Shown: in pieces, positions 1-9,073 of the stretch
How the letters are laid out: each line of letters starts with the position of its first letter
Position numbering within the stretch: the stretch's first letter is position 1
Source: Chitinophagales bacterium
GTDB taxonomy: Bacteria; Bacteroidota; Bacteroidia; Chitinophagales; Chitinophagaceae
Assembly: GCA_020636575.1 (NCBI GenBank)
Contig: JACJXP010000001.1
Coordinates: forward strand, 558,001 to 622,000
Direction of reading: 5' to 3'
DNA: 64,000 nt
Program-made: the position numbers and the translations under genes
Notes under the pieces: model-generated
The model's database searches: none
The model's input: only the letters and a program-made list of their open reading frames with translations
Told to the model about the DNA's origin: nothing

Positions 1-14
1 TGATCGAATAAAAT

Positions 15-2411
15 CTATTGCACATCGAAAGTGTCAGTTCCAAAATAAAAATTCCCTTTTCCATCTGTCCCCTGCACTATGATCATATATTTTCCTGAAA
101 GATCAGATGAATAAAATTCAAGAGTATTCTTTGTTTCACTGTTTAATTTGATATTCGGATTCCACATAAGTGTTGTTCTAAAGTCCGGCATCCTGCTTTC
201 AGCCTTTCTTGGTGTATCATAAACAGGTGAATAAAATTGACGTTGTAATTGTATCCCTGCATAATCAACAGCCACAAGAGTAGGATCCAGTTCAAAGCCA
301 TCAAACACAGCATTATTAGTTGTGAAACTGGCAATCCCGTTAAACAAAGACTTACCCAACACATAACGACTTACTACTACATCCAGTTTTTTTACTTTCA
401 ACGGGTCGTAACTAAATATCCTATTAAAATGCAGCAATGGCACACCATCTAACAAAACGAGTTCATGATTGGCGTGAAAGTCGTTCGCTTCAGGATTAAA
501 AATCTTTAAGCCCAAATTACCATTCCTCATGGTTACACCAATTTCAAATACATATTCCCGCAGGACCTCCTCCATAGTAGTGAACCTTTTATAATCATCC
601 AGTCTATAACTGGCATCAGGATACCCGTAAAAAGGCAGAGGGTTCCTTACCTCAGGTTTTTCAAAGACTCTAATACTATCACTTGCATAAACGTTTTGCA
701 CCTGCATCCCTATACTTCTTTTAATCAGTTGTTTTCTGTTCTCCTCATTAAATGAATAATGACCAAACTTGTTAGTGGCGGGTGGCTCCGCAAATGGTTT
801 GAATAGCGATACAGAATAAAAAGAATCTGTTTCTATGCCTCGTTGTGCTATTATCTGTCCGTTTCCAAAATAGTCTTTTACATTATACCTTACCAGGCCA
901 TTTTGATCACTTCGTGATGTATAAAATCCGAAGGGATTACCCGGTATAGATAAATAAGTATCCATGCCCTTAGCCAACTCTCCTGTCCTGGAATTAAATG
1001 CTTTTCCATTTACCAACATTCCGTCTATTTCCGGAAGATATTTTATAAATGATTCATCCCCTTTTACTATATCATCCCAACGGAAGCGACTCCAACCATG
1101 CACCAGCATCAAATTATCAGTGGCGGTTTTAACGATTGATAAATTTGAAAAATAATATCCTGGAGTTTCTATATATCCATTGAGGTCCGAAGTCAGCCAC
1201 ATATAGTTATATATATTATCACTCTCCTCTTCTTGCAACGAATCAATATAAAATACTGCTGCTGAGAGATCGTCCGGAGTATCTGCCGGGTTATCCATAT
1301 TCAGTGCAATCTCAATTTTCTCCCGGTTTGTATATTTATCCTTGTCACATTTTACATTTAATACAGATGGCTTTTCCGGTTCAATAAAAATTAATCTTTC
1401 ACAAACTGGCTTATCATTATTATTAAAAAGAATAAAATGGCTAATCCCTTTGTCTAATTTTGTTTTATCAACCAGAAACACAATACTGTCATTATCATTT
1501 ATAGTCTTTTTCTCTGCCAGTTTAAGTACCTGTCTTGTATGAGCCACTAGTAACACCTGTGTGACATCATGTTCACCCGGCATCTTTTTTCTTTTTACCG
1601 CTACAGCTACTTGCTTATCATTTTTATCTGCAACCTGTATTGTATACCCATAATCAAATGCCTGCGGAAGATCCTTATTGATCGTTAGTCCCGAAGGCAA
1701 TACAATTGTTGCCTTATAGAAGATACCGACAGTTGGCTTGAAATAAAAACTACCAATACCAAACTTCAAAGGCATAAATGAAGTTATAGTATCATTCCTA
1801 TCATTTAATATATAACCATTACAATCATTGATCCCCCCTCTTGCATCCCTGATAATAAAACCAACACGACTTTGAATATCATTTACGAGATTACCGCCTT
1901 CAGGGAAAAAATCAACATTTATTACCGAGCTATCTTTATTGTTATCTTCCCCAGGGCTTTTTATTGTATTGACAATAGTTAATTTCTTTTGAAAAAAATA
2001 TTCATTATCAAAATTTTTCATCCAGTTTGTATAGGCTCTTAAAGTATAATTACCAGTACTTAAAGTAACCGGTAAATAAAATGAACCATTACTCTCACCG
2101 GGTTCCAATGATATCTTTCCCTCAAGCACCGGTTCATTGTTTTCATTAAGCACTTCAACATAAGCTATTTTACTAAGCTGCAATGACTGATGTGTTGCAC
2201 CATTCACATAATATATCTTAAACCATAGTATTTCCCCTGCTGTGTAAAAATCTTTATCGGTATGTACAAACAACTTCTCTTGTATTACTCTGGAAGTATA
2301 TTTATTGAATCTTTCTGAAACTGAAATATTCTGAGCATAAATATCTTTAGCAACTATGATTAAAAGGAATAACTGAAAAACCCTTCTGTGTATATACTTA
2401 ATCCCTTTCAT
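15..2411 (-). CDS. secreted macroglobulin (MG2)-like protein with a C-terminal TonB plug-like segment
   Basis: A 798-residue exported protein, last gene of the surface operon that runs down from 7043. I start it at the ATG at 2411, because the longer frame overlaps the DUF4249 gene and only this start gives a clean signal peptide ending in YAQ. Residues about 35-150 resemble an alpha-2-macroglobulin MG2 domain (a KLFVHTDKDFYTAGE-type strand followed by a Y-x-L-R-A-Y-T-N-W motif). More beta-rich immunoglobulin-like domains follow up to about residue 400. Near residues 640-700 a stretch with LVLLDGVPL followed by I/V-rich strands resembles the plug of TonB receptors, but no 22-strand barrel follows. 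Such proteins are common and uncharacterised in Bacteroidota. The partner is probably the TonB receptor of this operon; that role is an inference. Confidence 0.7.
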   Translation of the reverse strand: MKGIKYIHRRVFQLFLLIIVAKDIYAQNISVSERFNKYTSRVIQEKLFVHTDKDFYTAGEILWFKIYYVNGATHQSLQLSKIAYVEVLNENNEPVLEGKISLEPGESNGSFYLPVTLSTGNYTLRAYTNWMKNFDNEYFFQKKLTIVNTIKSPGEDNNKDSSVINVDFFPEGGNLVNDIQSRVGFIIRDARGGINDCNGYILNDRNDTITSFMPLKFGIGSFYFKPTVGIFYKATIVLPSGLTINKDLPQAFDYGYTIQVADKNDKQVAVAVKRKKMPGEHDVTQVLLVAHTRQVLKLAEKKTINDNDSIVFLVDKTKLDKGISHFILFNNNDKPVCERLIFIEPEKPSVLNVKCDKDKYTNREKIEIALNMDNPADTPDDLSAAVFYIDSLQEEESDNIYNYMWLTSDLNGYIETPGYYFSNLSIVKTATDNLMLVHGWSRFRWDDIVKGDESFIKYLPEIDGMLVNGKAFNSRTGELAKGMDTYLSIPGNPFGFYTSRSDQNGLVRYNVKDYFGNGQIIAQRGIETDSFYSVSLFKPFAEPPATNKFGHYSFNEENRKQLIKRSIGMQVQNVYASDSIRVFEKPEVRNPLPFYGYPDASYRLDDYKRFTTMEEVLREYVFEIGVTMRNGNLGLKIFNPEANDFHANHELVLLDGVPLLHFNRIFSYDPLKVKKLDVVVSRYVLGKSLFNGIASFTTNNAVFDGFELDPTLVAVDYAGIQLQRQFYSPVYDTPRKAESRMPDFRTTLMWNPNIKLNSETKNTLEFYSSDLSGKYMIIVQGTDGKGNFYFGTDTFDVQ

Positions 2412-2431
2412 ATTATTATGATCAAAACGGT

Positions 2432-3544
2432 TTACCAAAAAGATGGTTTTGTAGTTACGCCGCCTCTGATGGTACAGTCGGCACAATAGGGTTCTGTTCC
2501 TAAATAAACAGTAGGGCCTTCGTCGTAAGGTACATATTGGTAGCCTCCGAAATAATAATTGATGCTATCTGCCATTTTGGGAACATCAATTGATGTACAG
2601 CTTAAACTAAAATCCCATTGTGTAGGCCTCGTAATAAAGACTCTTTTTTGTTTCTCTTCTGATACGGTAACATAACCAATCACTGCTTCTGACAGATCAT
2701 TAACATTATGGATATTCCCCCTTATCTCAGATGGTTGTGGTGAAAAAATAGATCCTATTTCTTCAGTGTTTTTTTTCATTATCTCAAAAAAGTCATAAGC
2801 ATTTTTATCTAAAGAATACTGTCTGAGCAAAATACTATACCGTACCTGGAATTTCTCTGAGCCTGAAGGGATTGTTACAATTGGTTTTTTATAAATTATA
2901 TCCTGTGTGAGACTTTTGGAATTAGCCAGTATGATCTGCCTTGATTGATCATTTTTCCAGCATACAGACACATCTTCAGCCGGCAACAGTCTTGGTCTTA
3001 CTCCTCCATTTTCATATACAAATCTTGAATAGTAATAAGATCTTATTTCCCAGGTCTCATCATAGTTCCAACGGTAGTACACGGTATTACCCGATGGATC
3101 TCCCGTATTTACATAAACATGGGCACCTGTGATATCCCGGTCCCAACCTACACTATCAATATCGGGTGTGATTCTGGCTTTGACATAATCCGACAGATAC
3201 TCATTTCCTCCGGATGTAATAATTCTTAACCTGTATTCTTTGCCTATAATGAGATTAAGATTTGAAGAAGTGTAATATCCATTTCCAGAACCCGAAAGGC
3301 TTCTTACGGAATTATCCCGGCCTTCTATTGTCAGCTGCGCATTGTTCTCAGCAATAAGCCTGGCTGTATCATCAAGTTTAAAAGTCCTGGTAAGGCGTAA
3401 GGTAGTAGAATCGGCTCCAGCATTCAAATTACCTTCTACCACCAGCATCGATCTATTTGAAGAAATCACCGATGGAGAGTATGGCTTTTTACAGCCGATC
3501 AGCCAGGCGAAAATTATCGTTGTTAAAATAAAGATTGTCCTCAT
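2432..3544 (-). CDS. DUF4249 family lipoprotein
   Basis: A 370-residue predicted outer-membrane lipoprotein. The N-terminus has a short hydrophobic signal ending in a lipobox (LIGC, Cys about residue 18). The remainder is beta-rich, with features I associate with DUF4249: an early SMLVVEGNL strand, a YRLRI strand, and a Cys-rich tail (ID VPKMADS, then YCADCTIRGG). It lies 20 bases upstream of the macroglobulin-like gene and its start is adjacent to the stop of the TonB receptor at 3545, so the three are surely co-transcribed. DUF4249 proteins are regularly encoded beside TonB receptors in this phylum; an accessory role at the receptor like that of SusD is plausible but not shown. Confidence 0.8.
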   Translation of the reverse strand: MRTIFILTTIIFAWLIGCKKPYSPSVISSNRSMLVVEGNLNAGADSTTLRLTRTFKLDDTARLIAENNAQLTIEGRDNSVRSLSGSGNGYYTSSNLNLIIGKEYRLRIITSGGNEYLSDYVKARITPDIDSVGWDRDITGAHVYVNTGDPSGNTVYYRWNYDETWEIRSYYYSRFVYENGGVRPRLLPAEDVSVCWKNDQSRQIILANSKSLTQDIIYKKPIVTIPSGSEKFQVRYSILLRQYSLDKNAYDFFEIMKKNTEEIGSIFSPQPSEIRGNIHNVNDLSEAVIGYVTVSEEKQKRVFITRPTQWDFSLSCTSIDVPKMADSINYYFGGYQYVPYDEGPTVYLGTEPYCADCTIRGGVTTKPSFW

Positions 3545-6319
3545 CTAAAACCTGATATTAAAGTTTACAAATGGAATCGCACTTCCAAAAATGGATAATT
3601 TGTATCCATTGATCTTTCCGTCTTCAGAGACAAAATATACGGAGTAGGGATTTTGGCGTCCTAGTACATTATATATTCCGATGGTCCATGAATTGTGTGT
3701 TTTTTGATGCACTTTGTGATTCCCGTCTATATTCATAGAAAAATCGGTTCGAAAATAATCTGGAATGCGATATTGATTTCTGTCAGAATACAAAACCCTT
3801 TCTGACCCCGCATAATAGAAACGGGCAATAGGAAGTGTAATAGGCCGGCCTGTGCTATAATTAAAATTTAAAGAAACACTAAACCTGTGGTTCACCCGGA
3901 AGTTACCCGCCAATGTAACATCATGTGGCTTATCATAATTAGCCGGGTAATACTTTCCATTATTTATTGAAACACCTTGTGTAGAATCGTATGCATTCAG
4001 TAGTATTCTTGAATAAGTATAACTAATCCATCCGTTAAGTTTACCACCCGGTTTCTTTAAAAGAACTTCTACTCCATACCCTTTGCCTTTGGTATTTATA
4101 ACATCTGTTTCAATATTATGATTCAGGAACAAAGTACCGCCCGGTTTGTAATCCAGGTAATCCTTTATCTTTTTATAGTAAAGCTCTACTGAAGTTTCAA
4201 TTGTATTTGATTTAAAATTCTTATAAAATCCAAGAGATACCTGTTCACCTTTTTGTGGTCTGATATTAGGATCACTTAATTTCCATATATCCGTAGGCGC
4301 AATTATAGCCGTATTGGATAACAAATGAATATACTGTCGTAATGAATTATAGGCAGCCTTTACAGAAAGTGTTGGCGTCAATATATACCTGAGAGATAGC
4401 CTTATTTCAGGCCCTTTATAAGTATTAATAAATTTCCCTTTCCCATAAGCAATTGTTCCTGTACGGTTAGATTCCGTAACTGGTGAACCAGGAGTATAGA
4501 TACTTACTTCCTGAGGACCCAAAAAATTAAAGATGGAATACCTGATACCACTGCTAACTGATAGTTTATTATTTGGCGAATAGTGATGCGCCAAATAAAG
4601 ACCACTCTCCAAAGCCTGCTCTGCATTTACTTCATCTCGCTGTATTGCCGAGTTTGAATCATATGGTTCAAAATATCCAGGATGCAACTTGTAATAAACA
4701 GAACTGAGCCCAAAATCCAATGAATGCTTCGTATTCAGGAAATAAGTAAAATCTGACTTGAAAGTAGATTGTTTGACATCAAACCCTAACTTAAAAGCAT
4801 TCACTTCGTTTTTATTACTTGACACATTATACTGGTACTGGTCATAACCAGCGATAAATACGCCTCTGAACTTACTGGAAAAGTTATGTTTCCATTTTAT
4901 GTTGGCATTCCTGTTACTATATCCGTAAGTAGTATCACTTCCGAGAGAAAACTTATCATTACTGAAATAACCATTGAGATAAAGATCATTACTACTATCT
5001 ATTTTATGACTGACAGAGAAATCAATATCCTGAAATGAAGCTGTACTATTTTTATATTCCTGGGGTAATAAATTAAGAAGCCAGTTTGCATAAGTTGTCC
5101 GGGCCCCCATGATAAATGAGGTTTTGTTTTTTATCAATGGCCCTTCCAGGTGAACACGGCTCGTTACAAGTCCTATACCCGCCGAACCTGTAATATTCTT
5201 TTTATTCCCTTCCCGGGTCTTAATATCTAACACAGATGACAGCCTTCCTCCATAATTTGCCGGAATGCTGCTTTTGTATAGTTCAATGCCTTCAACTACC
5301 TCAGGATTAAACGCCGAAAACAGTCCAAAAAAGTGTGACGGGTTATAAATGGTGGCCTCATTAAATAGTATAAGATTCTGATCAGCTGATCCACCTCTCA
5401 CATTAAATCCTGTACTTGCTTCTCCTACTGTTTTAACACCAGGCAGGCTTGTAACTACTCTTAATACATCAGACTCTCCGAATACTGTTGGTACACTTTT
5501 GATTTTTTCTATTGAAAGCCTCTCAACTCCCATTTGCACATTTCTTATATTATAGCTTTTCCGATTCGATACCAACACCTCTTTTAACACCCTTATTTCC
5601 TCATTCATATCGATATCCAGTTTCCCTTCTGAATAAACAGCCAACTGAAGTCTGATATCCTTCATGCCGATAGTTGAAACACTCAATGTATGATTGCCGG
5701 AGGTAACCATTAAAGAATAATGTCCATATATATCGGTTATTGTACTATGCAGGCTATCGGTAAAGACAGACACATTTGTCAATGGTTCGCCTGTCCGAAC
5801 GTTGCGGACATATCCTGTTATAATAACATTATTCCTGGTTTGATTTGTTTTCCTGCCGATCTCAATTAATCTCCCTGGCGCCACTTTTGTTTTTTCATTA
5901 TATCCCTCCTCATAATCAAGCAGGGAGTCAGGAAGATTGTTGTTTACATTCAGTTTCTTTTTTTCATTAAAAAAGTTATCAGGCAGTTCAGTATATATTT
6001 TTACTTTTTGTGTAATAAAAATATTTTTAGAAAGAGTATCAACTGCAAACTGAATATCTGTACCCTTGAAAGCTGCTTCTAATACCTCTGTAAGCGACAG
6101 ATTTGTTATACTCAACTTTACTGTAAATGAATCCAATTTTGAAGCATCGTAATAAAATTTATAAGAAGGGATGAGGACTTCAAGTCCTTTAAAAAACTCT
6201 GTTGCTGAAACGTTATTAAATTCTCCGTTGATTTTAATTGAAGCAGGCTCCTGGGCTCTAACGGAATAGCTGGTAAAAAAAAGAATAAGCAGTAACAATA
6301 ACCTCACACTTCTCATCAT
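3545..6319 (-). CDS. TonB-dependent receptor with STN and carboxypeptidase-regulatory-like domains
   Basis: A 924-residue outer-membrane receptor. I choose the ATG pair at 6316-6319, which gives a signal peptide ending VRAQ; the longer frame would only lengthen the overlap with the upstream gene. Order of domains: STN (secretin/TonB short N-terminal) at about 25-115; a charged linker; a CarboxypepD_reg-like Ig domain at about 165-245 (ITGYVRNVRTGEPL, then DIYGHYSL); a plug at about 260-390 (VLRVVTSLPGVKT, FNVRGGSADQN); and a beta barrel to the C-terminus, which ends in Phe as expected for BamA recognition. STN domains often pass a signal to a FecR-type anti-sigma factor, but none is encoded next to it. 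Substrate unknown; the DUF4249 partner makes a SusCD-like arrangement possible. Confidence 0.9.
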   Translation of the reverse strand: MMRSVRLLLLLILFFTSYSVRAQEPASIKINGEFNNVSATEFFKGLEVLIPSYKFYYDASKLDSFTVKLSITNLSLTEVLEAAFKGTDIQFAVDTLSKNIFITQKVKIYTELPDNFFNEKKKLNVNNNLPDSLLDYEEGYNEKTKVAPGRLIEIGRKTNQTRNNVIITGYVRNVRTGEPLTNVSVFTDSLHSTITDIYGHYSLMVTSGNHTLSVSTIGMKDIRLQLAVYSEGKLDIDMNEEIRVLKEVLVSNRKSYNIRNVQMGVERLSIEKIKSVPTVFGESDVLRVVTSLPGVKTVGEASTGFNVRGGSADQNLILFNEATIYNPSHFFGLFSAFNPEVVEGIELYKSSIPANYGGRLSSVLDIKTREGNKKNITGSAGIGLVTSRVHLEGPLIKNKTSFIMGARTTYANWLLNLLPQEYKNSTASFQDIDFSVSHKIDSSNDLYLNGYFSNDKFSLGSDTTYGYSNRNANIKWKHNFSSKFRGVFIAGYDQYQYNVSSNKNEVNAFKLGFDVKQSTFKSDFTYFLNTKHSLDFGLSSVYYKLHPGYFEPYDSNSAIQRDEVNAEQALESGLYLAHHYSPNNKLSVSSGIRYSIFNFLGPQEVSIYTPGSPVTESNRTGTIAYGKGKFINTYKGPEIRLSLRYILTPTLSVKAAYNSLRQYIHLLSNTAIIAPTDIWKLSDPNIRPQKGEQVSLGFYKNFKSNTIETSVELYYKKIKDYLDYKPGGTLFLNHNIETDVINTKGKGYGVEVLLKKPGGKLNGWISYTYSRILLNAYDSTQGVSINNGKYYPANYDKPHDVTLAGNFRVNHRFSVSLNFNYSTGRPITLPIARFYYAGSERVLYSDRNQYRIPDYFRTDFSMNIDGNHKVHQKTHNSWTIGIYNVLGRQNPYSVYFVSEDGKINGYKLSIFGSAIPFVNFNIRF

Positions 6320-6329
6320 ATCGCAGTTC

Positions 6330-7043
6330 TTAATGGTTGTTATAGAATCGGGTTGCAGCAACAATAGTTTCTTCTATTTGCTTACGATATTTCAGTTTGT
6401 TATGAGAGATATAATCCTGCACTGCTTTTCTTTTTTCCTGTAGTGAATTCAAAAGGGCTTCTTTATTCCGTATATATCGGCACTTTCCTTCCTTTACAAT
6501 GTAATACTTAGTCTCTTGTTCAAATCTTCTGTTTAATTCATTATTAACAATTTCTTCTTTAATAGATTTTGTAATCTTAGAAAGAACTGTTGCCTGGCCT
6601 TTCAGCAGTACCCGATAAAACCCTTGGGGCAACAGGAACTCATTTCCCTTCTCAATATTAATAAACTTAAATTCAGAAAAAGTAAACTCTTGTATCCGTG
6701 GGCTAAAAAGTGCTATATAAATACTGCCCTCCGGAGAAGTTATTACAACCTCATCTTTTACTATATCATATTTAAGAAGAATGTTATTATAAGCTATTCC
6801 ATCATAAACGACAGTTCCCGTCTTCCATTCATTGTCGGGATAATAAGCATAGCCTTCAATTAAGGACGAATAAGCGTAATGTTGTTTACCGTTAAAAATA
6901 GGCAGCTCATTATTCAGTTTTGAATTATAGATATTTTTAATGTAAGTGACTGGATTCGGGGGAAGTAAGGAGTCATTAATTATTTGGGCATGCAAGCTTT
7001 GTATTAAAAAAAAATATAAAGCCAATATTAAAACCTTGATCAT
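6330..7043 (-). CDS. secreted protein of unknown function, first gene of the TonB receptor operon
   Basis: A 237-residue protein with a clear signal peptide (hydrophobic run ending LHAQ at about residue 20). Its stop overlaps the N-terminal region of the receptor frame, so the two are coupled and co-transcribed. I do not recognise a named family. The middle is beta-rich (YDGIAYNNILLKYDIVKDEV, ending near YIALFSPRI) and the last third is Lys/Arg/Glu-rich and probably helical (residues about 165-235). Similar small periplasmic proteins that precede receptors are seen in Bacteroidota, but I cannot name a function. The 117 bases upstream to 7160 hold no other gene; I see no convincing promoter box there. 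Confidence 0.65.
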   Translation of the reverse strand: MIKVLILALYFFLIQSLHAQIINDSLLPPNPVTYIKNIYNSKLNNELPIFNGKQHYAYSSLIEGYAYYPDNEWKTGTVVYDGIAYNNILLKYDIVKDEVVITSPEGSIYIALFSPRIQEFTFSEFKFINIEKGNEFLLPQGFYRVLLKGQATVLSKITKSIKEEIVNNELNRRFEQETKYYIVKEGKCRYIRNKEALLNSLQEKRKAVQDYISHNKLKYRKQIEETIVAATRFYNNH

Positions 7044-7160
7044 CTCACAAGATAATTTATTAGTTAACTACCAACATTTTTGCAGTGATATTTTTTATGC
7101 TTTAATAATACTGGCTTGGAGTATATGCCCGGATTGGATCAACCCTTGAACTATATAAGG

Positions 7161-8573
7161 TCAGTTCAGTACCTTTTTCTCCTTGACAATCTCAGCTTTT
7201 TCCTGTTCTATTATCTTTTTCCAACCACCCAATACGTTTCTGAGATTATGCAGCCCTTGCTTTTTGATCAGCGAGGAGGCGATCACACTCCGGTATCCAC
7301 CAGCGCAATGCACATAAAGATTTTGCTTTTCCTCAAAGTTGGCAATATTCACCACATCCGTCATCTCGTTCAAGGGTATATTCACAGCATTTTTTAAATG
7401 CCCGTCTGTAAACTCTGTTTCTTTCCGCACATCCACCACTACCAGGTTTTCATCATGGGGTATATCCATCATCAGCTCATCGGCTTCCACGTCAATGATC
7501 ATATCAATAGGCTCCCCGGCAGCTTTCCAGGCTTCACAACCGCCTTCCAGGTAACCAACGACCTTATCAAATCCAACCCGTGCCAGTCGTATTATAGATT
7601 CCTTTTCCTTTCCAGCTTCCGTGATCAACATCATAGGTGTTTCAAACGAAAGTAAGGAACCAGCCCACTCTGCAAATCTGCCTTCAAGTCCAATAAAAAC
7701 AGAGCCCGGCACAAATCCCCTCGTAAATTCTGTTGCATGACGGGTATCCAGCAGTATCATTCCATCCTGCTTCATTTTGTTTTTAAACTCAACCACCGAG
7801 AAGGCTTTAAGCCCTTTTTCCAGCACTTCATCCAATGCATCATAACCTTCCTTGTTGATCCTGGCATTTACCGGAAAGTAGTGTGGCGGTGGGGGAATTC
7901 CATCGGTAACCTGCTGAATAAAATCCAGCTTAGTCGCTGCTTTCATAGCATAGTTTGACTGCTTTTCCTCACCAATAGTACTGTGAGTATTAGGACCCAG
8001 GTTTTTACCGCAAGAGCTTCCAGGACCATGCGCCGGATAAACGATCACATCATCTGCCAGCGGAAATAACTTGCTATGAATACTATCATACATCATTCCT
8101 GCCAGGTCACTCGTAGTTATTTGCTCCGCTTTTTGAGCCAGGTCCGGTCTTCCTACATCGCCGACAAATAAAGTATCTCCCGTAAACACACAATAGTCTT
8201 TCCCATTCTCATCCTTTAACAGATAACAGGTTGACTCTAAGGTGTGGCCAGGTGTATGAAGTACTTTTATTGTTAGAGCCCCAATTTTAAATTCTTCATT
8301 ATCCGCAGCCACCTGAACAGGAAAATTTGCTTTGGTATCGGGCCCATATACTATCGGAGCGCCGGTTGCCTTGGCAAGATCAATATGACCACTTACAAAA
8401 TCGGCATGAAAATGTGTCTCAAAAATGTATTTGATCGCTGCATTTCTTTCCGACGCCAATTGGAGATAAACATCTATATCCCGCAAGGGATCAATAACAG
8501 CGGCCTGACCATTGCTTTCAATATAATATGCTGCTTCACTCAGGCAACCCGTATATAGTTGCTTAATAAACAT
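7161..8573 (-). CDS. MBL-fold hydrolase with two C-terminal rhodanese domains (persulfide dioxygenase-like)
   Basis: A 470-residue cytoplasmic enzyme. Residues 1-250 form a metallo-beta-lactamase fold with the metal motif THFHADFVSGH (His54, His56, Asp58), later HTPGHT, GDTLFVGDVGRPD and YPAHGPGSS, the pattern of ETHE1/BLH-type proteins that oxidise glutathione persulfide. Two rhodanese domains follow, at about 258-355 and 370-462. The second has the catalytic loop HCAGGYRS with Cys423; the first has LITEAGKE at the same place and lacks the Cys, so it is probably structural. An ArsR regulator lies immediately upstream. A role in sulfide or persulfide detoxification is the likely reading; the substrate has not been shown here. 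Confidence 0.88.
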   Translation of the reverse strand: MFIKQLYTGCLSEAAYYIESNGQAAVIDPLRDIDVYLQLASERNAAIKYIFETHFHADFVSGHIDLAKATGAPIVYGPDTKANFPVQVAADNEEFKIGALTIKVLHTPGHTLESTCYLLKDENGKDYCVFTGDTLFVGDVGRPDLAQKAEQITTSDLAGMMYDSIHSKLFPLADDVIVYPAHGPGSSCGKNLGPNTHSTIGEEKQSNYAMKAATKLDFIQQVTDGIPPPPHYFPVNARINKEGYDALDEVLEKGLKAFSVVEFKNKMKQDGMILLDTRHATEFTRGFVPGSVFIGLEGRFAEWAGSLLSFETPMMLITEAGKEKESIIRLARVGFDKVVGYLEGGCEAWKAAGEPIDMIIDVEADELMMDIPHDENLVVVDVRKETEFTDGHLKNAVNIPLNEMTDVVNIANFEEKQNLYVHCAGGYRSVIASSLIKKQGLHNLRNVLGGWKKIIEQEKAEIVKEKKVLN

Positions 8574-8604
8574 AAAAGTATTGTTTACGGTAAAAATTAA
8601 ACGG

Positions 8605-8612
8605 CAAAAATA
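8605..8612 (-). promoter_or_regulatory. -7 promoter box for the MBL-rhodanese gene
   Basis: Read on the minus strand this is TATTTTTG, an exact match to the Bacteroidota -7 box TAnnTTTG, 31 bases before the ATG at 8573. No good TTTG lies at the -33 position, so the call rests on the -7 box alone. It would allow the enzyme to be transcribed separately from the arsR gene just upstream. Confidence 0.4.
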
Positions 8613-8636
8613 GCTTATTGAAAGGTTGTAACCAGA

Positions 8637-8975
8637 TTATCCTAACAACTGTTCGACAAATCTGTTCAGCTCCTTTATTCGCTCTGTATTAACAGAATAA
8701 TAGATAAATTTTCCTTCCCTTGTAGTTTTTACAAACCCGGCCCTGCGCAAAATTGCAAGGTGCTGTGAAGCAACAGATTGCTCCAGCCTTAATTTGATAT
8801 ATAGCTCTGTTACAGTGATTTTTCCATGTTCATCGATCTGCTTGAGTATTTGCTGCCTTAATTTATGATTAATAGCCCTCAACACCAGCGCTGCTTTTTT
8901 TACGCCCAGCAGATCTACTTTTAGACCAGTGCCGTTTTCCGAAAGTGAATTGATTATCAGGGAGTAATTATTCAT
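8637..8975 (-). CDS. ArsR/SmtB family transcriptional regulator
   Basis: A 112-residue winged-helix DNA-binding protein. The helix-turn-helix region at about residues 30-95 carries family marks: LRQQILKQIDEHGKITVTEL, then QSVASQHLAILRRAGFVKTTREGK and a wing ending FIYYSVN. I see no CxC or other metal-binding cysteine cluster, so it probably does not sense arsenic or zinc. It precedes the MBL-rhodanese gene by 63 bases in the same direction, and several persulfide-responsive regulators belong to this family. The protein lacks cysteines entirely as far as I can see, which argues against a simple thiol switch. Regulation of the neighbouring gene is inferred from position. Confidence 0.85.
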   Translation of the reverse strand: MNNYSLIINSLSENGTGLKVDLLGVKKAALVLRAINHKLRQQILKQIDEHGKITVTELYIKLRLEQSVASQHLAILRRAGFVKTTREGKFIYYSVNTERIKELNRFVEQLLG

Positions 8976-8990
8976 AGCAAATTCGGTTAA

Positions 8991-9037
8991 TGGTTATAAA
9001 GAGAAATATAAAATTACCCTTCAATGGTGGTTATAAA
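8991..9037. repeat. pair of 10-base direct repeats upstream of arsR, possible operator
   Basis: TGGTTATAAA occurs at 8991-9000 and again at 9028-9037, 37 bases apart from start to start, in the short gap between the arsR start (8975) and the tsaB stop (9074). Position and spacing fit two regulator-binding sites or promoter elements for the arsR/MBL pair. Binding by the ArsR protein is only an inference. Confidence 0.35.
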
Positions 9038-9073
9038 ATAAAAAGATTGTTAATAAGACGCAAAGTAGCCCTG

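Noticed and set aside
7116..7397. A 93-codon plus-strand frame overlapping the MBL-rhodanese gene
   Set aside because: It overlaps a clear gene on the other strand and resembles no known protein.
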